Source of the DNA: Pisaster brevispinus
Taxonomy: Eukaryota > Echinodermata > Asteroidea > Forcipulatida > Asteriidae
DNA length: 64,000 nt
NCBI GenBank assembly: GCA_023634235.1
Contig: JAMKCF010000001.1
Coordinates: 31,736,772-31,800,771 of the forward strand
Direction: 5' to 3'
Positions 32,174-44,870 of the stretch are shown here, one piece after another (positions within the stretch are counted from its first letter, which is position 1; each line of letters begins with the position of its first letter). The notes beneath the pieces are model-generated. The model was not told where the DNA came from, did not search any database, and saw only the letters and a list, made by a program, of their open reading frames with translations. The position numbers and the translations under genes are program-made.

Positions 32174-32514
32174 GAGTGGGGACCGTAGAGCAAAGGAATA
32201 CAAAAGGGACAATGTTGTCCTCACATTGGAATCCTTTGTACTTTTGTGTCCTCACATTTTTTCGTGCGCTAAGTCTATGGAGAGTGTTAAGTTAGAGGGA
32301 CAAAGGAAAGTCCTCACATAGATAGCAATAAATTTATGTATGTATTTACCAACTTCATTACATTGCTATTAATGTATTGACTCCTCTTTGTCCCTCTAAA
32401 TAACATAACACTCTAGCGTACTACAAATGTTAGGACACAACATTACAAAGGATTCCAATGTGAGGATATAGCATTGTTCATGTTGTGTTCCTTCGATCTA
32501 CCGTCCCCTCTCTC
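32174..32514. mobile_element. Long imperfect hairpin, 165-base arms
   Basis: The two halves are reverse complements at roughly 80 percent by eye. Matching pairs include CTCACATTGGAATCCTTTGT with ACAAAGGATTCCAATGTGAG, and TTAGAGGGACAAAG with CTTTGTCCCTCTAA. The centre is near 32,345. It looks like a foldback MITE. Confidence 0.8.
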
Positions 32515-33970
32515 CGGATAAAACCTTACCAATGAGGGTGTATGTCAGTGTATTGTACAATGAATATGCAGTTGTGTATACAGTGCGCTATACCGGCCTG
32601 AATGCATGAGATGACATTATAAATTGAAATTTTCAAGAGTTGAGCCGGGATCTGATTTCGTCTTAACTCACCCGCATCTAGACTACAAGTGCATCTTGAC
32701 ATTTTTAAACTCAAGATCTTACACAAACAATGGTTTTGATTTTCCTCCAAAGACAGATCTCATACAATAACCGTCGGAATCAAATAGCACAGTGATTTTT
32801 ATCCCGACTGTTTCATGTCAGGACGAATCAATCCTCTTGATATTTCAGATCAAAAACAAACTCATCTGGTTACACAATTTGACGGAAAAAAAAAATAATA
32901 ATAATAAAATCAAAAAGCTCTCATCAAACAACCGTCGGGTGACTAAACCAAACCTGGTCGTCTATTTTTGTGTTCCCACAAGAACTGAAACGCTCCCGTG
33001 ATTTCGTCTCAAGTCGCAAATTGTCTGAGAATAAGAAACATCGATATTTTCTCTTCTCCTGAGAAACATTTACTAAAACGAATTGCAATTTTGAAGGCTA
33101 TGATAAAACATAGAATGACAAACGAGGAGAGGAAAATACGTGGAAGGAAATTGATTCTTAACACCAAACTGAAATTTCCCGTCATCAATTTGCGACATAA
33201 CAAAAAATGTACATATTAGGCATCCTTATATCAATATCGTTGACGGTGTGAACAGTTCCGTGTAGAAGCCATCGTACATTTTAAGAACAGATCTTGTAGG
33301 CCTAACTGCTGTTTACAAAAGGTGTGTCCGTGTACATTCCTGGGCCTTGTGGCAGGCAAGATACCGCACAAGTTTTGACATGTGCACACTTTCTTCGCAT
33401 CAAACGCTTCTAAATAAATCGGACAGCGCAAACTCTACCAAAAAATACACTTAATGTACCCATTGAGTTGTAAACAAATCATTCCTACAGGAAGTTAAGG
33501 CTTTAGAAATATACAGACTGATTTTTTGTGACATCACAAAAACTATAGGTGTTCGGGTAAAACGAATGTCAGGTAAATATTAAAAGGTCAAACAAAACAT
33601 AATAAGCTTGATAATAATTATCCTATTTGAACATTCAGTTTGGACAAGATGTGAGGTCACACAAGGTCAAAAAAAAAATTGTTGCTTTTTTATGTTTATA
33701 CCCGATCGGAGATCAGTTGATTAGAAAAGGGAGATCAGTTGATTAGAAAAGGAAAACCAAGCTAAGACCTAATATTAACATTAATGAATTAAGAATGTAG
33801 ATAGCATGCGAGAACAAAATACTTCTTGTCGAGCATTTTTTTCAACAGGAAAAACTAAAACATTTTCGAAATTTCTGTTCTTCGATAATGTTTCAATTGA
33901 ACAAGCTCAGCCGACGACAGCTTCTCATCAACAAATCTTTGTTACGTCATTTTGGGAGTTAGTTTCCATG
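32515..33970. other. No gene recognised
   Basis: Short ORFs only. A direct duplication of GGAGATCAGTTGATTAGAAAAGG lies at 33,711-33,755. The missing N-terminal exons of the large Rab gene could be here but no EF-hand loop was identified. Confidence 0.4.
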
Positions 33971-33971
33971 G

Positions 33972-34300
33972 GTGTGTGCCCATTTTAAGGCCCATTGGAT
34001 TCCGATAAAATACCGTATTCAGTATAAGATACTTTCTTTAACATTCTTATGTTTGCAAGGTTTGGTCCCTACATATTACCAAGACCTCATCCAAAAACAC
34101 CATCCAGTTCGTTATCTCCGCTCAAAATCCAAGTCTCTCTTAGTATGTCCCTCGACTTTCGCTAAATTTTTTGTGGCCAGAGCTTTTTGCAGTAGCAGCA
34201 GCAGAATTATGGAATAGTCTTCCCGACAACATAAAACAAGTGCAAACAGTGAATTCATGTAAGACAAAGCTACAAACACATTTATTTTTGCAATAGCATT
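33972..34300 (+). mobile_element. LINE 3' end remnant, frameshifted
   Basis: Encodes HWIPIKYRIQYKILSLTFLC and PTYYQDLIQKHHPVRYLRS. After a frameshift it continues AAELWNSLPDNIKQV and KTKLQTHLFLQ before a stop. HW.PI..R..YKI...TF.CL.G..P.Y...L and LWNSLP are hallmark residues of CR1/L2-like ORF2 C-termini. Confidence 0.85.
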
Positions 34301-35604
34301 CAGTATTTCTTACTGTGTCAACTAAATTTTCCTACATGGTACTTACTTACTTGTCTTTATTGTCTAACTTTAACTTCTCTTTTTTTTCATCTCAAAGCGC
34401 ATAGAGACTTCTCTGTGGTTGTGATATGCGCAGAATGGTTCATTATTGTTTTTATTAAACTATTAAGGCGACACGTGCGTGGCGTCCAAACGCTCACCAG
34501 TCAATGTGGTTAGCTTTTTTATCCCAAGTAATTTTTCGCATTATTAAGTTGACGTTTTCTGGTAAAGTCATCCAAAACCAGACACTCTCTTCAGAATGAT
34601 AAGTAGAGCTTTTATTAATTTCCCATCTGCTCTGTAAATGACGTGTCTCGTAACCTTTAAATTGATTCAATTATGGAATGCTTGTGAATAATTAGTTTTT
34701 GTGAGTGATGGACAGATTAAGAGAGCCCATTCAGTTTTAATTGGTTTGGTCAATATTTCTTCATGATCAGGCACCAGGAGTGATGACTTGGCTCGGGCTA
34801 CTACGCAACGTATTGTTAGAATTCCTCTCTAACAACTGGATATAATCACTCAAATTATTTTTTATTCAACACAGGTATACGTACAACGTTGTGTGCATCA
34901 AAATTTATCTTTGACGAATTTGTTTCTAATAAACTGTTACAAACAATTGGGCTAGATCCAACGAACATAATTATCAATAAAAGAACTTTAGTCACTAAAG
35001 TTCTTGTATTGATATAACAAATAAATAGATAAAAGCAAGTTGTTTTTATATATTTATTTGTTTATTTATTGTTTAAAAATGTATTCCCCCGTTGATGTGT
35101 GCATGAAATTCATCTTGGACAAAACACAATTTAATATGTTTCTCATTTCTAGTGAATATTTAGAGTTAAAGGTAAAGCTAAAACAACTATAGTATCAAAT
35201 AAAGGAACTATGTTTTTGTTGTTATCCATTTATTTTGTTTGTTTATTACTTTTTCCACTGAGAAAATATAAAAAGCTGTTGCAAACTGCTTACCAACCAA
35301 AAGGACTTATGGTATAAATGCAAACATTAATTAGTGGCCTGACGTTTCAACCTACCAGAGTCGTTCTCTCGACGGACACATTATTTGTCCTGTTCAAGTG
35401 AAGCTTTACAGTTCTAATTATTACAACCACAAGTCTACATAGAGCATAAATGGCGTACAAATGTTTATGCTAATTCGACAGCATATTTATGCTCGTCCAC
35501 CACGAGTTCAAGTCCATCCCCCGTCCTGTGATTAGTAGCACGATTTTCAACCTCTACCCTTCACAAACCTCTTACCCAAAGAAAAGATTCAACCATAAAA
35601 CGCA
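34301..35604. other. AT-rich stretch with a dispersed repeat
   Basis: LINE 3' UTR-like sequence to about 34,460, then unrecognised DNA. At about 35,280-35,420 a copy of the CCTGACGTTTCAACC repeat (compare 29,245-29,445, inverted) includes ACTGCTTACCAACCAAAAGG. Confidence 0.4.
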
Positions 35605-35610
35605 TTTATT
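35605..35610 (-). terminator. Candidate poly(A) signal for the minus-strand candidate gene
   Basis: AATAAA on the minus strand, 121 bases past the TAA at 35,731. Confidence 0.4.
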
Positions 35611-35730
35611 ATCAGACATTTTGTTATCAGATTACGTGGTCGTTTGTTGGAAATGTCAAAAAGCCCCCGGAGCGCCAACTGAAGAAGGAGAAGCTGTTCA
35701 AGAAATAGCGTCCGAAATCCCCGGTCAAAA

Positions 35731-35899
35731 TTAGCACAAATCTCGGTACTTCAGCAGATCGAAGCACTCTAGATCACCGTGCACAGATGCAAGCTGCCCG
35801 GGGGTTAGTTCTCTGCTCAAGCCATCGTCGCTTTGAGAGTTTGTGTCCACAGTATTTAAGGGGTCGTCTGCAAAACGATGTAGTTCTCGCGAGGATTTC
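35731..35899 (-). CDS. Candidate terminal exon of an unrecognised minus-strand gene
   Basis: Acceptor ATATTCTAATCAG, one completing base, then 55 codons and TAA. The product contains KSSRELHRFADDPLNTVDTN, SQSDDGLSRELTPGQLASVH and GDLECFDLLKYRDLC. Its composition is like a real soluble protein, and the opposite strand reads as a Ser-rich shadow. A poly(A) signal follows. No family is recognised. The entry phase fits the exon-like segment ending at 40,415. Function unknown. Confidence 0.5.
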
Positions 35900-36602
35900 C
35901 TGATTAGAATATTATGCTTTGGTAATGAAATATTAAATAATATTTCAAGTATCTGATTTACCCAATGTACCTGGGGGCCTCAGTTTTGTAGCAGTTGATT
36001 ATAGCCACTTGTTATTGTAACATTGTTTGAAAAAAAGCTAGCTGCACACACAGTGATCAGAATATCACAAATTTTCCTTAAAAAGTACTTTAATTTTCGG
36101 TTTAAACCATAAGGTAGACGCCAAGTCAATACATTATCCGTGTCAATGTGTTTGTTAAAAGGATCAGAGCAAATTTATTGATGTTTCAAATGTTGCTATA
36201 AATAAATCAGTCTTTATTATTCTTAGTGCATTAATTTTTTTTCTCTCCAAAACTCACGGACAAAATACCGAGTGAAGAGACACAAGGAACAACATGATCC
36301 CAGTGCTAATAAACACAAAATGAACAGCAATAAAATGGCAACGTGGAGAAGGCTAGACCAAAGAGGCAATTTAAAAAAAAAAAAAACCTGTATACAAAAG
36401 GCACAGTCTGTCAATGAAACTATTCAAATAACAACATAAAGGCAAACATGAAAAAGTGGACTTTAAACCTTGGCACTAAGCAAACGACCATCCATTGCTT
36501 GGACCAAATGAAAATTGCTGGCTGCTGATTCAAAATGAAGACATACGTTAAGGGTGGAAGGTTTAAGGTTTGTCCGATTTAACACGAACATTCTTATTTA
36601 AA

Positions 36603-36645
36603 TTGGTAGACTTTTGGGACGCTAGGTGGCAGCAGACTTACCAGA
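36603..36645 (+). mobile_element. MITE family 2 left end only
   Basis: AGACTTTTGGGACGCTAGGT then GGCAGCAGACTTACCAG matches the left end of 54,489-54,638; no right end was found nearby. It carries one CTCF-like core. Confidence 0.7.
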
Positions 36646-38995
36646 CACAGAGCTTTCTTACTTTATTACTTAATATTTAGAACGAAAGCATGATTCAAAA
36701 CCACCACAAATATAAAGTTCTAAGTATCAAGTCTCAATTGTAAGAAAAGTACTTGAAAATGCCCCGAATTTTTTTATACGAAGGCTTGATTTTTGAAAAA
36801 CGTTCAACTTCAGACGTCGTTTTCTCCGATTGCTGCTTTTTGACTGGTATCTACGCGCGTGTCACTTCGTGACGTAGGATATCATTGACTGGTGTGGGGG
36901 TGGGTGGAGCCTATTGGACAGGAAATGAGCGTGTGTGAGTAGGGGGTATTGATGCAGATACATTGATCTCGTCATAAGGGACTGACACGTAGGCTTTCGA
37001 CTCGTTTAACCCACGCATCTGACAAACTACGGGATAGTAGACGTTTTCAGGGAAATCATTTTTCTAGCCGAAAGAGGTTGAAAGAGAAACCACTTATTTT
37101 ATACGTTTTAGACACAGTGGGTCGATTATGCATACAACAGTCTAATAAAATACAGACGTTGTTTTCCCTCATATCATGTATGGATTAAATGACTGTTTTA
37201 CTTTTACGATCAAACCAGTCCAATTCTCACACCACATAAAAACAAACAAAGAAGTCTAAATAGTAATAACAGGAAAGGCAACTCGGGCAACGAAGTGGTA
37301 CCACGGTGATGATGTTGATGTTGTTGTTGTTGTTGTTTTTGTTGTTGTTCGTATATCTATTTTTTCGTATAGTGCCTCAATTGATTTTTGGCGCTAATTA
37401 AATTTACTATTCATATTTTTGTTACAATTATTACGAATCATTGGCAAATATATTAGGATTGCGAACGTTTGTTGTTACTGTTTTTGTTTTTGTTTTTGTT
37501 TTTATTCTTCTTTTTCTCCTCATTTTTTGTTGCCCATTTTTGAATTGGAACGAATGTGAATGGTGAACCGGGAGCTGTTGATAATAACAGACTGTTTTCA
37601 TAGGGCGCCTTCAAAGCTTGTTTTCATTTCGGCGCTAATTGATATTTAAAGTCTTCCATCTTTGAATTTTGAATCACTTGGATTCAATTTCTCAGAGCAG
37701 AACATTATCCTTTGAGCAGATTCACGCCGAAGGAATGGCTTTTGTAGCAGTTTAACGTCCTCGAAATATTGTGTAACTTTTTTCCCAGTTTCGTTGCAAA
37801 CGCAATTTATTCAACAAATCTAAACTCTTGTGTCACGGCTACAATAATTTACATGCACGGCACGACTGAACCCACGCTTTTTGTGGAAAACATTCATCAT
37901 AAATAATAGAACTATTCATATTCTGGCCATCGAGGTCGTTCATGTAGATATTAACAGAATATAGTTCAGTTAACTGCGCAATATTGATTCTGTATCATGC
38001 AGTATTTACTTTGTATTAACATATTATTATGAAACCTGTTTTGTTTAGCTAGACAAGCTACCTAAAGCAATGTAGCAAGGGCATCGCCCCCAGTATGATT
38101 TGAAAGGAAAAACATAATCAAACTTTATGAAAGTACAATTATGATTATTAGAAGAAAGCATTAATCAGCTAACCTTGGAAACTCAATGATATCAAATTAC
38201 ACTTTCTAATCAGCAGTTTGTTGGTTGCCGACAGTCAAAAGCAAAACACGCTGTTTGCACAAATCAAAAACATAATGTGCACATTTCTTGAAGTTATTTT
38301 CTCTTCTGTGTGTCTCAAATGTTAATCATTACCTTTCTAAGATGTATTTATTCATTTGTTTTCGAAAACTTTTAGTTTCAAATCGGATAATCTTTTTCGT
38401 TTTAATACATTCATTTATGTTTTTTTTTTTTTTTATTAGTATATAACATCCAGGGTTTCGAATGCGAGGGCATTTAGGGAATCACGTACTTTGGTTTAAC
38501 CTTCACACTCGTCCTGACTCTTACCCCTAACCCTAACACTAACTTAACCATAACCATTGTGATCATTTTTAACGTACGAGGTGAACGAAATCGCGCACCT
38601 TGACGGGGCCAACGTTTGAAAACGCGCGAGACTTGGACATAGAAGTAGACTTGTTTCAAACTTCACTTAACTTTTCCGTTTATTTCATTTCTTAGTTAGG
38701 TAATTGAATAAACGCATTTGACTCAACGTGAAATCAATATAATAGAAGACGTGGCTCTTCAACAACTTGAGCTATAGGTCACTTAAAAATGGACTAATGG
38801 AATAGAGAAAGGAAACAAAACTAACAAACAAAAGAAAAAAAGAAAAACAAAACCCTAAAAACCTTCAAGACCCCGACAACCTCTTCGATTTGTTTTTAAT
38901 GCAAGAATGAAGTGCCTTACCGCATATACACAAAATGTCCGGGCTTTTACATATCTCTATGGTATAAGCAAAGTGACCCTCATATTCCTTTCCAG
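36646..38995. other. No gene recognised; small repeats
   Basis: Contains a TTG/TGT run at about 37,318-37,348, TTTTTG repeats near 37,475-37,503, and a short CCCTAACCCTAAC patch near 38,525. A degenerate ACGCGCGAGACTTGGACATAG end at about 38,608-38,641 is related to the element at 58,193-58,337. Confidence 0.45.
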
Positions 38996-39109
38996 AAACT
39001 ACTCAATATTGATTCTTTTGTGGTTGAAATTACCAAGAGGAAGAAGCCATCTTCATTGTCATCTAAGCTCAGCAAATCGAGAAAAACAGTCTTCTTAATG
39101 GATGGTCAC
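38996..39109 (+). CDS. Candidate plus-strand exon
   Basis: Follows acceptor TATTCCTTTCCAG; 38 codons open in phase 0 to a possible donor CAC|GTATCT. Reads KLLNIDSFVVEITKRKKPSS then LSSKLSKSRKTVFLMDGH. No family is recognised and the donor choice is uncertain. Confidence 0.25.
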
Positions 39110-39196
39110 GTATCTTGTAACGTATCTTCTCTGAGTCTCTTGATACATAACAAAATAAAAGAGCACTGAATAATGATTTGCACATCTCGATTCAAG

Positions 39197-39255
39197 AAAG
39201 AAAATTTGCATCCGGGGAAAAATGTAATGCGGAGATCACGAGCAACAGAGAGAAG
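39197..39255 (+). CDS. Candidate plus-strand exon, short
   Basis: Possible acceptor CTCGATTCAAG and donor AGAAG|GTAATT; 19 codons plus two bases, KENLHPGKNVMRRSRATER. Its exit phase fits the segment at 43,467. Weak on its own. Confidence 0.2.
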
Positions 39256-39414
39256 GTAATTAACTGGTAGAGACCATCTCCAAATATCCATCTCCAAATA
39301 AACAAATAAGTAAATAAATAAATAATAAACAAATGATATAAAAATAATAATTATCATCATCATCAAATAACAACAACAAAATATAAAATAAAATAAATGA
39401 TGCAATGTTTTAGG

Positions 39415-39990
39415 TTTATGGTCTGTTGCATGGTTTGTGGTTATTGCATGGTTTGCGGTTAATGTTTTAATAATTTGCAATGTTTTATTTACTTTTTATG
39501 GTTTATGGTTGAGATTTAACGGTTTATGGTTTATTGGTGTCATTTTGTTGAACGGTTTATAGCAAGGATTTATGAACTTTTTCGTCTTTACTGTTTTTGG
39601 TTGTGATGTCATGTTTATGGTTAATGGTATTGGTGTACAGAATCATTTGTGGTTAACAGTTTATAATTTGTGACGTCATGTCCATAGGTTGTGTTTATGA
39701 TTAACGGTATGTGGTTTGTGACGCCAGGTTTCCGGTTCGTGGGCTATGGGCTGGTTTGTGATTAAAAATTTAATAGTTTTGCAAAATGAGTTTTGATGTA
39801 CTTTGATGGTTTATAATTTAGAGTTAATGGTTTCTGGTTTGTCTCTGTTGTATAGTTTTCTAGTTCTAAGGATTTTTGACAATTGTCGTTTTTACGGTTT
39901 ATGGCTTGTGATGTCATGTTCATGGTTTATATTTAACAGTTTATGGTTTGGTGTAGATTTCTGGTTTACTGTGTATGGTTTACTATAAAA
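39415..39990. repeat. Degenerate TTTATGG-type tract
   Basis: About 575 bases dominated by diverged copies of GGTTTATGGTT, TGGTTTGTGG and TTAACGGTTTATGG, with one TGACGTCATGT. It looks like a decayed short-period satellite. Confidence 0.75.
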
Positions 39991-40414
39991 AAATATGTAG
40001 ACAAAAGCTACAAATAAATATTAATTTATTCATGTGAATAAATGATACGGCCTAGGCCAATACGAAATGAAAAACTTCTCCGCTCGGGTACATTCTGTGT
40101 CTGGATTATTTTGCGTTCTATTTGGAGGATATTTATCCATTCTTGATATCACAATTTTTTAACATGTAGTCATAAAAAATCAATCCATCTTTTGTTATCA
40201 TTAAATTAATCAGATTTTCAAAATCGAATGGTAGCAGGTTGAAGGTGACACACAACAGCACTTTAATGCCGATTCAATTAAAGGCTGTCTTAGCGCACAT
40301 CAGAACTGGTGAGTATCGCCAAACCATGAGTAGCTTATCACGACCAGCCATTTGCAAATTTGAAGAAGGCACACTCCAAGAGTTAGCACAAGTCTTTCTA
40401 TAAATCTACCATAC

Positions 40415-40505
40415 CGCTGATGTGGTTTAATATCGGATAGAGGATAGCCTTCATTCCAGGCGCACGGAAACGGACGCGGTGTCAAGTGGTCATACGACAC
40501 TTGCG
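40415..40505 (-). CDS. Candidate internal exon, minus-strand gene
   Basis: Acceptor ACCAAATTAG (or CGCAAG at 40,499), donor CATCAGCG|GTATGG. Reads QVSYDHLTPRPFPCAWNEGY then PLSDIKPHQ. The exit phase (two bases, CG) is completed by the G opening the exon at 35,899, giving R. The Pro/Trp-rich wording looks like real protein but is not recognised. Confidence 0.4.
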
Positions 40506-41639
40506 CTAATTTGGTTCGGTGGTGTTGTATATTAAGCTTATAAAACAGTCCGCATTGTGCGCATTGAATGAAGGCTACCGCACTTAAGTACTCGATGGTG
40601 GAATTTGAGGAGAGAATAAACTAACACTGGGACGTAAAGGAAAACTGTTTGCCTAATCAGAAGAGAATAAACAAAAAAAAATACATCAGAGAAACATGTC
40701 AATTGTTTTTATTTAGACTGGATTTAGAAATTTCCTGTTATCGTCACAAAATAAATTGTCCATAACAGTTCATCAGTCAGCACCGTGTGAAAATACAACT
40801 AAATTATGGGAAAGAAAGAGGCCCAGACCATAATCTGGGGTTCTGATCAAGATTTTTCAAATAAAATGTCTATGATTGTTTTGTCTAGGAGTATTTGAGA
40901 CCTTTTCTCTTAAGGGTAAGATCTTGGCAGGTCTGTATTTGGGATATTTGCTTAGTGCATGAGTGGAAATATTTTTCTGAGAAAAAAAAAAACCTTTGAG
41001 ACTTGGCTACCCTTTTAGACATGTGGAATGGTCCAGTCTAGGATATCACGGAATATGACTCGTTCCCCAGATCATAACACTTTGGAGAAATGTCTTAATT
41101 AGGCATAGTCATTGCAGGATTAAAATATGTGTACTCCATGCCCTTTTATTAACAATATCTGCAATGTTTTTAACACAAATATATCTTTGGGTACAAAAAC
41201 AGCATAATGCATGCTCGGTGTTGGCTGTCATTTAAACTCATATATCTCGTTTGACATATGTGTATTTTTATCAATAAATTTCAAACACCACTACATTAAA
41301 AAAGCATTTTTCCTTTCCGATTTCTGACCCCGACGACAAAATTACACCTAACCGGCAATATGATCTCTGTACAAGAAGATGGATAGATTGCACGCGAGGT
41401 GACAGTGCCTGGAAATGCCGTCTTACCCGCACTGGCGCCATTTAAAAAACGTCTTCTGGGGGAAGATCATCTGAATCGGGCGCCGGGGATTGCCATCTGG
41501 GCGCGTCTTACACTCTGATTGTTTTAACGGTGGAGAAGTCCACTACTAAAGACCACGTACAAGGACAGACAAACAAACAAATGGATAAGGGAACAGAGCA
41601 ACTTTAACGACGTCTTAGAAACAGTAAAAATGAGAAAAA

Positions 41640-41867
41640 TGGAGCTGGACAGGACACGTAAGCTGCAGAACAGATGACCGTTGGAGCTCACCGATCAATC
41701 ACTGGACGCCATACGGGAGCAAACGGACTAGAGGGCACCGGCGAAAAAGATGGAGAGACAAGCTGCAACAATACTGGGGGACAGTCAGTTGGTATCAACA
41801 AGAAGCACAAAATAGAGACATTTGGAGACATCATGTTGAGGCCTTCATCCAGCAGTGGGTCGACTGA
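41640..41867 (+). mobile_element. Non-LTR retrotransposon C-terminal fragment
   Basis: Encodes WTGHVSCRTDDRWSSPINHW, KRTRGHRRKRWRDKLQQYW and AQNRDIWRHHVEAFIQQWVD before TGA. The W.GHV.R..D.RW / GR..KRW.D / R..WR...EAF.QQW pattern is the usual end of many metazoan non-LTR ORF2 proteins. Severely 5'-truncated. Confidence 0.85.
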
Positions 41868-43466
41868 AAACTAAATTAAAACTATGCAGCAATTTGAATA
41901 TGTAAATATGTAAATGGGCTTTACCGGAGAGAAGCTAGTACGGCTACGGCTATGGACGTCAGATAGCCACAGCGGTAGCCAGAGTCGCTACTTCAGACGT
42001 AGCCGAATCATCATTATAAGATAAAACACCATCAGTTTCAATGTATTTAACTTTATTGCAAGAATCGTAAACAAACAACAAACATGTATTGTTGTTTTAA
42101 TAATGCTGAATAAAACTTTTCACAAAGTTGGTGGTCAGTGTCCAATGAAGCTTTTCATGTTCGAATTGCCCGGTGCAAAACAGTTCATATTTTTGTTTTG
42201 CATGATCGACCTAATTACATGTAGTCGCACACACTATCCCTGACAAATCACCAACTATCACTCGGAGTTTTCTTCCAAAAGTGACCAACTATACACATTA
42301 TCCCAGGCTGTTTGTGTGATGTGCTGTTTGGGAAACTCTAACAAGTCAATGCACCAACATTTAAAACTGCACGTCGAGACTGCATCGACGAAGTACGAAG
42401 CCACCTGCACAGCTGGTACATGCGTTAGACGTTTCAGAATGAAACACCACTGTCACAGTGATGCTCTAATCGTCACTACGTGTGTAATTATAAAATTACA
42501 ATTAGCTGTAAGTCCCTGTCTAGACTGACTAAAAGGATATGTGGAGAGAGTTTATTTTGGTCTCGCGTCTCGACGTTGTATAAAGGGATCACTCCAACTA
42601 CATAGGGACTACGGGAGACGTCTGTATTAGCCTTCAGTCAAGGCGCACGTGGCACACAGTTACGTATCAAGCACAACAAAAAAGACTAAGTGAAGGTCTG
42701 TAATGCCCGGTGGGTGTACTTGGCTAAAAGGCTAATATTGTTAGGCATATTTCTCTGTGGGTTAAATGACTAGACATTGAGAAGAATAGCTGCCTGAAGA
42801 ATGCGTCCACGTGATAGACGTATGTCATACAGTTCTTTGAAATGGGTCAGACAAGGCATTGAGAAAACAGCAATGCAACGGTACATGATGTACTAGATAT
42901 TGACATCCAAAATGTTGTTGACAATATTGTTTTCTGTGGCCACGTTTTTTTTAACAACAACAACAACAACAACAACTCAAAGAACTGTCTTTAACGATCA
43001 CTACAACTACATTCAATTTTTATTCTTTCATAACAATCACAATACCCAGCTCGATCATTCGGTTTGGTTTGGCTTTGAGTTGATAGTTTCAGCGTAAGAC
43101 AATATGCACTTTAAATACAAAGCACGAGTATGAAAGGCAACTTAAATCACGTTTATGTGCGTTGGTTCGAATATAAACGATATTACTGGACGGAACCTAT
43201 TTATGAACAAATAAAGTCTGAAAGTTTTCTCATCAACGTAAACAACAACAACAACACAGACGGTAGAAATCTGTTTCCACGACGGTCAAATTATCTCTAA
43301 TCATGCACCGTGGCGAGCCAGCAGTCGCCCCGAGAAAATCGAGTTAACCCCGGCACGGCAAGTACATTGCATCACCCTCCAAATCCCATGTCCGAAATTA
43401 TCTCCCGTTAATCAACTATTCAAACACATATACTGCTCCTCCGGGGGCTGGTGTCGTCCCACTCAG
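41868..43466. other. No gene recognised
   Basis: Includes a GGCTACGGCTATGG / GGTAGCCAGAGTCGC palindrome-rich patch at about 41,935-42,005 and a (CAA)n run near 42,955-42,975. Short ORFs look random. Confidence 0.4.
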
Positions 43467-43650
43467 ATCTACTCATCCATATGATGCGGCATACCTAAAT
43501 CTTGTTAAGGATGAGAATGCAGTCTTGGAGGACAGATCTTCTTTCCTCTTGGATGCCGTTGGAAACAATCTTGAGACGTCGTATTGCCCGGAGGAGGTGG
43601 AACAACGACTTCTTCCGTGTTTAATGAGATTACTAGATGTCGGCCCGGCC
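43467..43650 (+). CDS. Candidate plus-strand exon
   Basis: Acceptor GGTGTCGTCCCACTCAG, one completing base, then an open frame to TAG at 43,660-43,662. Reads STHPYDAAYLNLVKDENAVL, EDRSSFLLDAVGNNLETSYC and PEEVEQRLLPCLMRLLD. A weak donor at 43,651 (GCC|GTACTT) would give phase 0 and join the segment at 49,524; otherwise the exon is terminal. Composition is protein-like but no family is recognised. An open minus-strand frame across the same bases is Ser-rich and more likely a shadow. Confidence 0.4.
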
Positions 43651-44564
43651 GTACTTCTATAGCCCGTGACAGTTGGCGGCACGTGCTACAGAACCAGGCC
43701 CCTGTGGTTCAAATTGACCGCTAATTCTGATTATTGGCTGGAACAAATCTTGCTAAGAAAAAGTCATTCCTTAACAGACCTGCTCAGCAAAAAAGAAAAA
43801 AGAAAAAAAAGCAGAGAACCGACGACCGGATCAAACTGGTTGACTTGTCGAGAACCGGTTTAAACTGGCTCTTCTTACAGTATACTCACACAAACTTTAC
43901 CAGATGGTCCTACTGCAACGTATATTCTTTTTTAGTATTACAATGTACATGGAACATGTGACTTCTAAACCAAAGTTTGCCAAAAATTTGTGGCGTGAGA
44001 CAAATTTAACACAAATCATAAACCGATTTTTCTCAAAATGGAAAGAAGAAAAAAAAAAAAAAGAAAGAAAAAAAAAAAACCACCCGTGGGAGATTCTTTC
44101 AGTGCGAATAACGCTAGCAAGCAGCGGAAATTGACTCGGCTCGCAAATTATCTCTTGGGTTTGGTCGAACATTTTCGACGTGGACGGAATCAAAATCAGG
44201 TTCAAGTTGTTGTCCAAACTGTCACGTTCAGACTGAGTTGCCTCAATCGGTAGCGTGATTCTCATTTTGACTCAATTGATTTTTCAATGTGACTGCTTAG
44301 AGATGGTGCCGTCCATTGTGTTCATTCAATTATGTCATCATTTGACGCTAAATGACAGCCGTTTGCGGACTTTCAGTCTCCAGTCAGGTTTCCGTTTGAT
44401 CAAATCGTCGTTTCAACCATAAGAACCTGTATGTCAACTCAAATTAATAATTCCACATTACGAGAATTTGTTGACAGTCATTCTGACGGAATCAAGACTA
44501 TTAGTAAAACCATTGAAACTTCACGAAGTCGACGTAAGTTCAATGAACTCTGAGGGTGTCATGG

Positions 44565-44870
44565 CGGAGGGGATTAGCTGATCGAATGGCTCTGGTGGTT
44601 AAGTAATGGGGGTGTGGGTTCGAATCCCGGTCATGACACTCGTGTCCTTGAGCAAGATGCTGTACTATACTTGCTTATTTTTACCCGGGGGTAGAAACGG
44701 GTACCTGAAACGGTAGAGGTTGCATCAAGGCAGCAGCCCATGGCTTTTCTACGCCCCAGAAGGCTGAGATAGAGATTAGGAATGTTATTTGCCCAACGGC
44801 GAGGGACTATTGACAAGCGCACTAATGACCAGGGCATTGTTGTAAAATACACTATTTTATAAGACCTGCT
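44565..44870 (+). mobile_element. tRNA-derived SINE
   Basis: Head GTGTCATGGCGGAG..GGCTCTGGTGGTTAAG with box B GGGTTCGAATCCCGGTCATG, then the SINE block CTCGTGTCCTTGAGCAAGAT and a body including CGGGTACCTG. Confidence 0.8.

Noticed and set aside
32526..32750. First exon starting MSRCTCSLDA for the large Rab
   Set aside because: Has a GTGAGT donor, but it leaves one base while the exon at 29,713 needs two.
35630..35734. Plus-strand terminal exon ending EIASEIPGQN
   Set aside because: A TATCAG acceptor and an open frame exist, but it would overlap the better-supported minus-strand stop and 3' end.
38519..38556. Interstitial telomere repeat
   Set aside because: Only about two CCCTAA units among degenerate CTAAC sequence.
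43473..43682. Minus-strand coding reading of the 43.5 kb segment
   Set aside because: Open and with usable splice sites, but Ser/Arg-rich as expected for the antisense of an acidic, Leu-rich coding strand; the plus frame looks more like protein. Not fully excluded.
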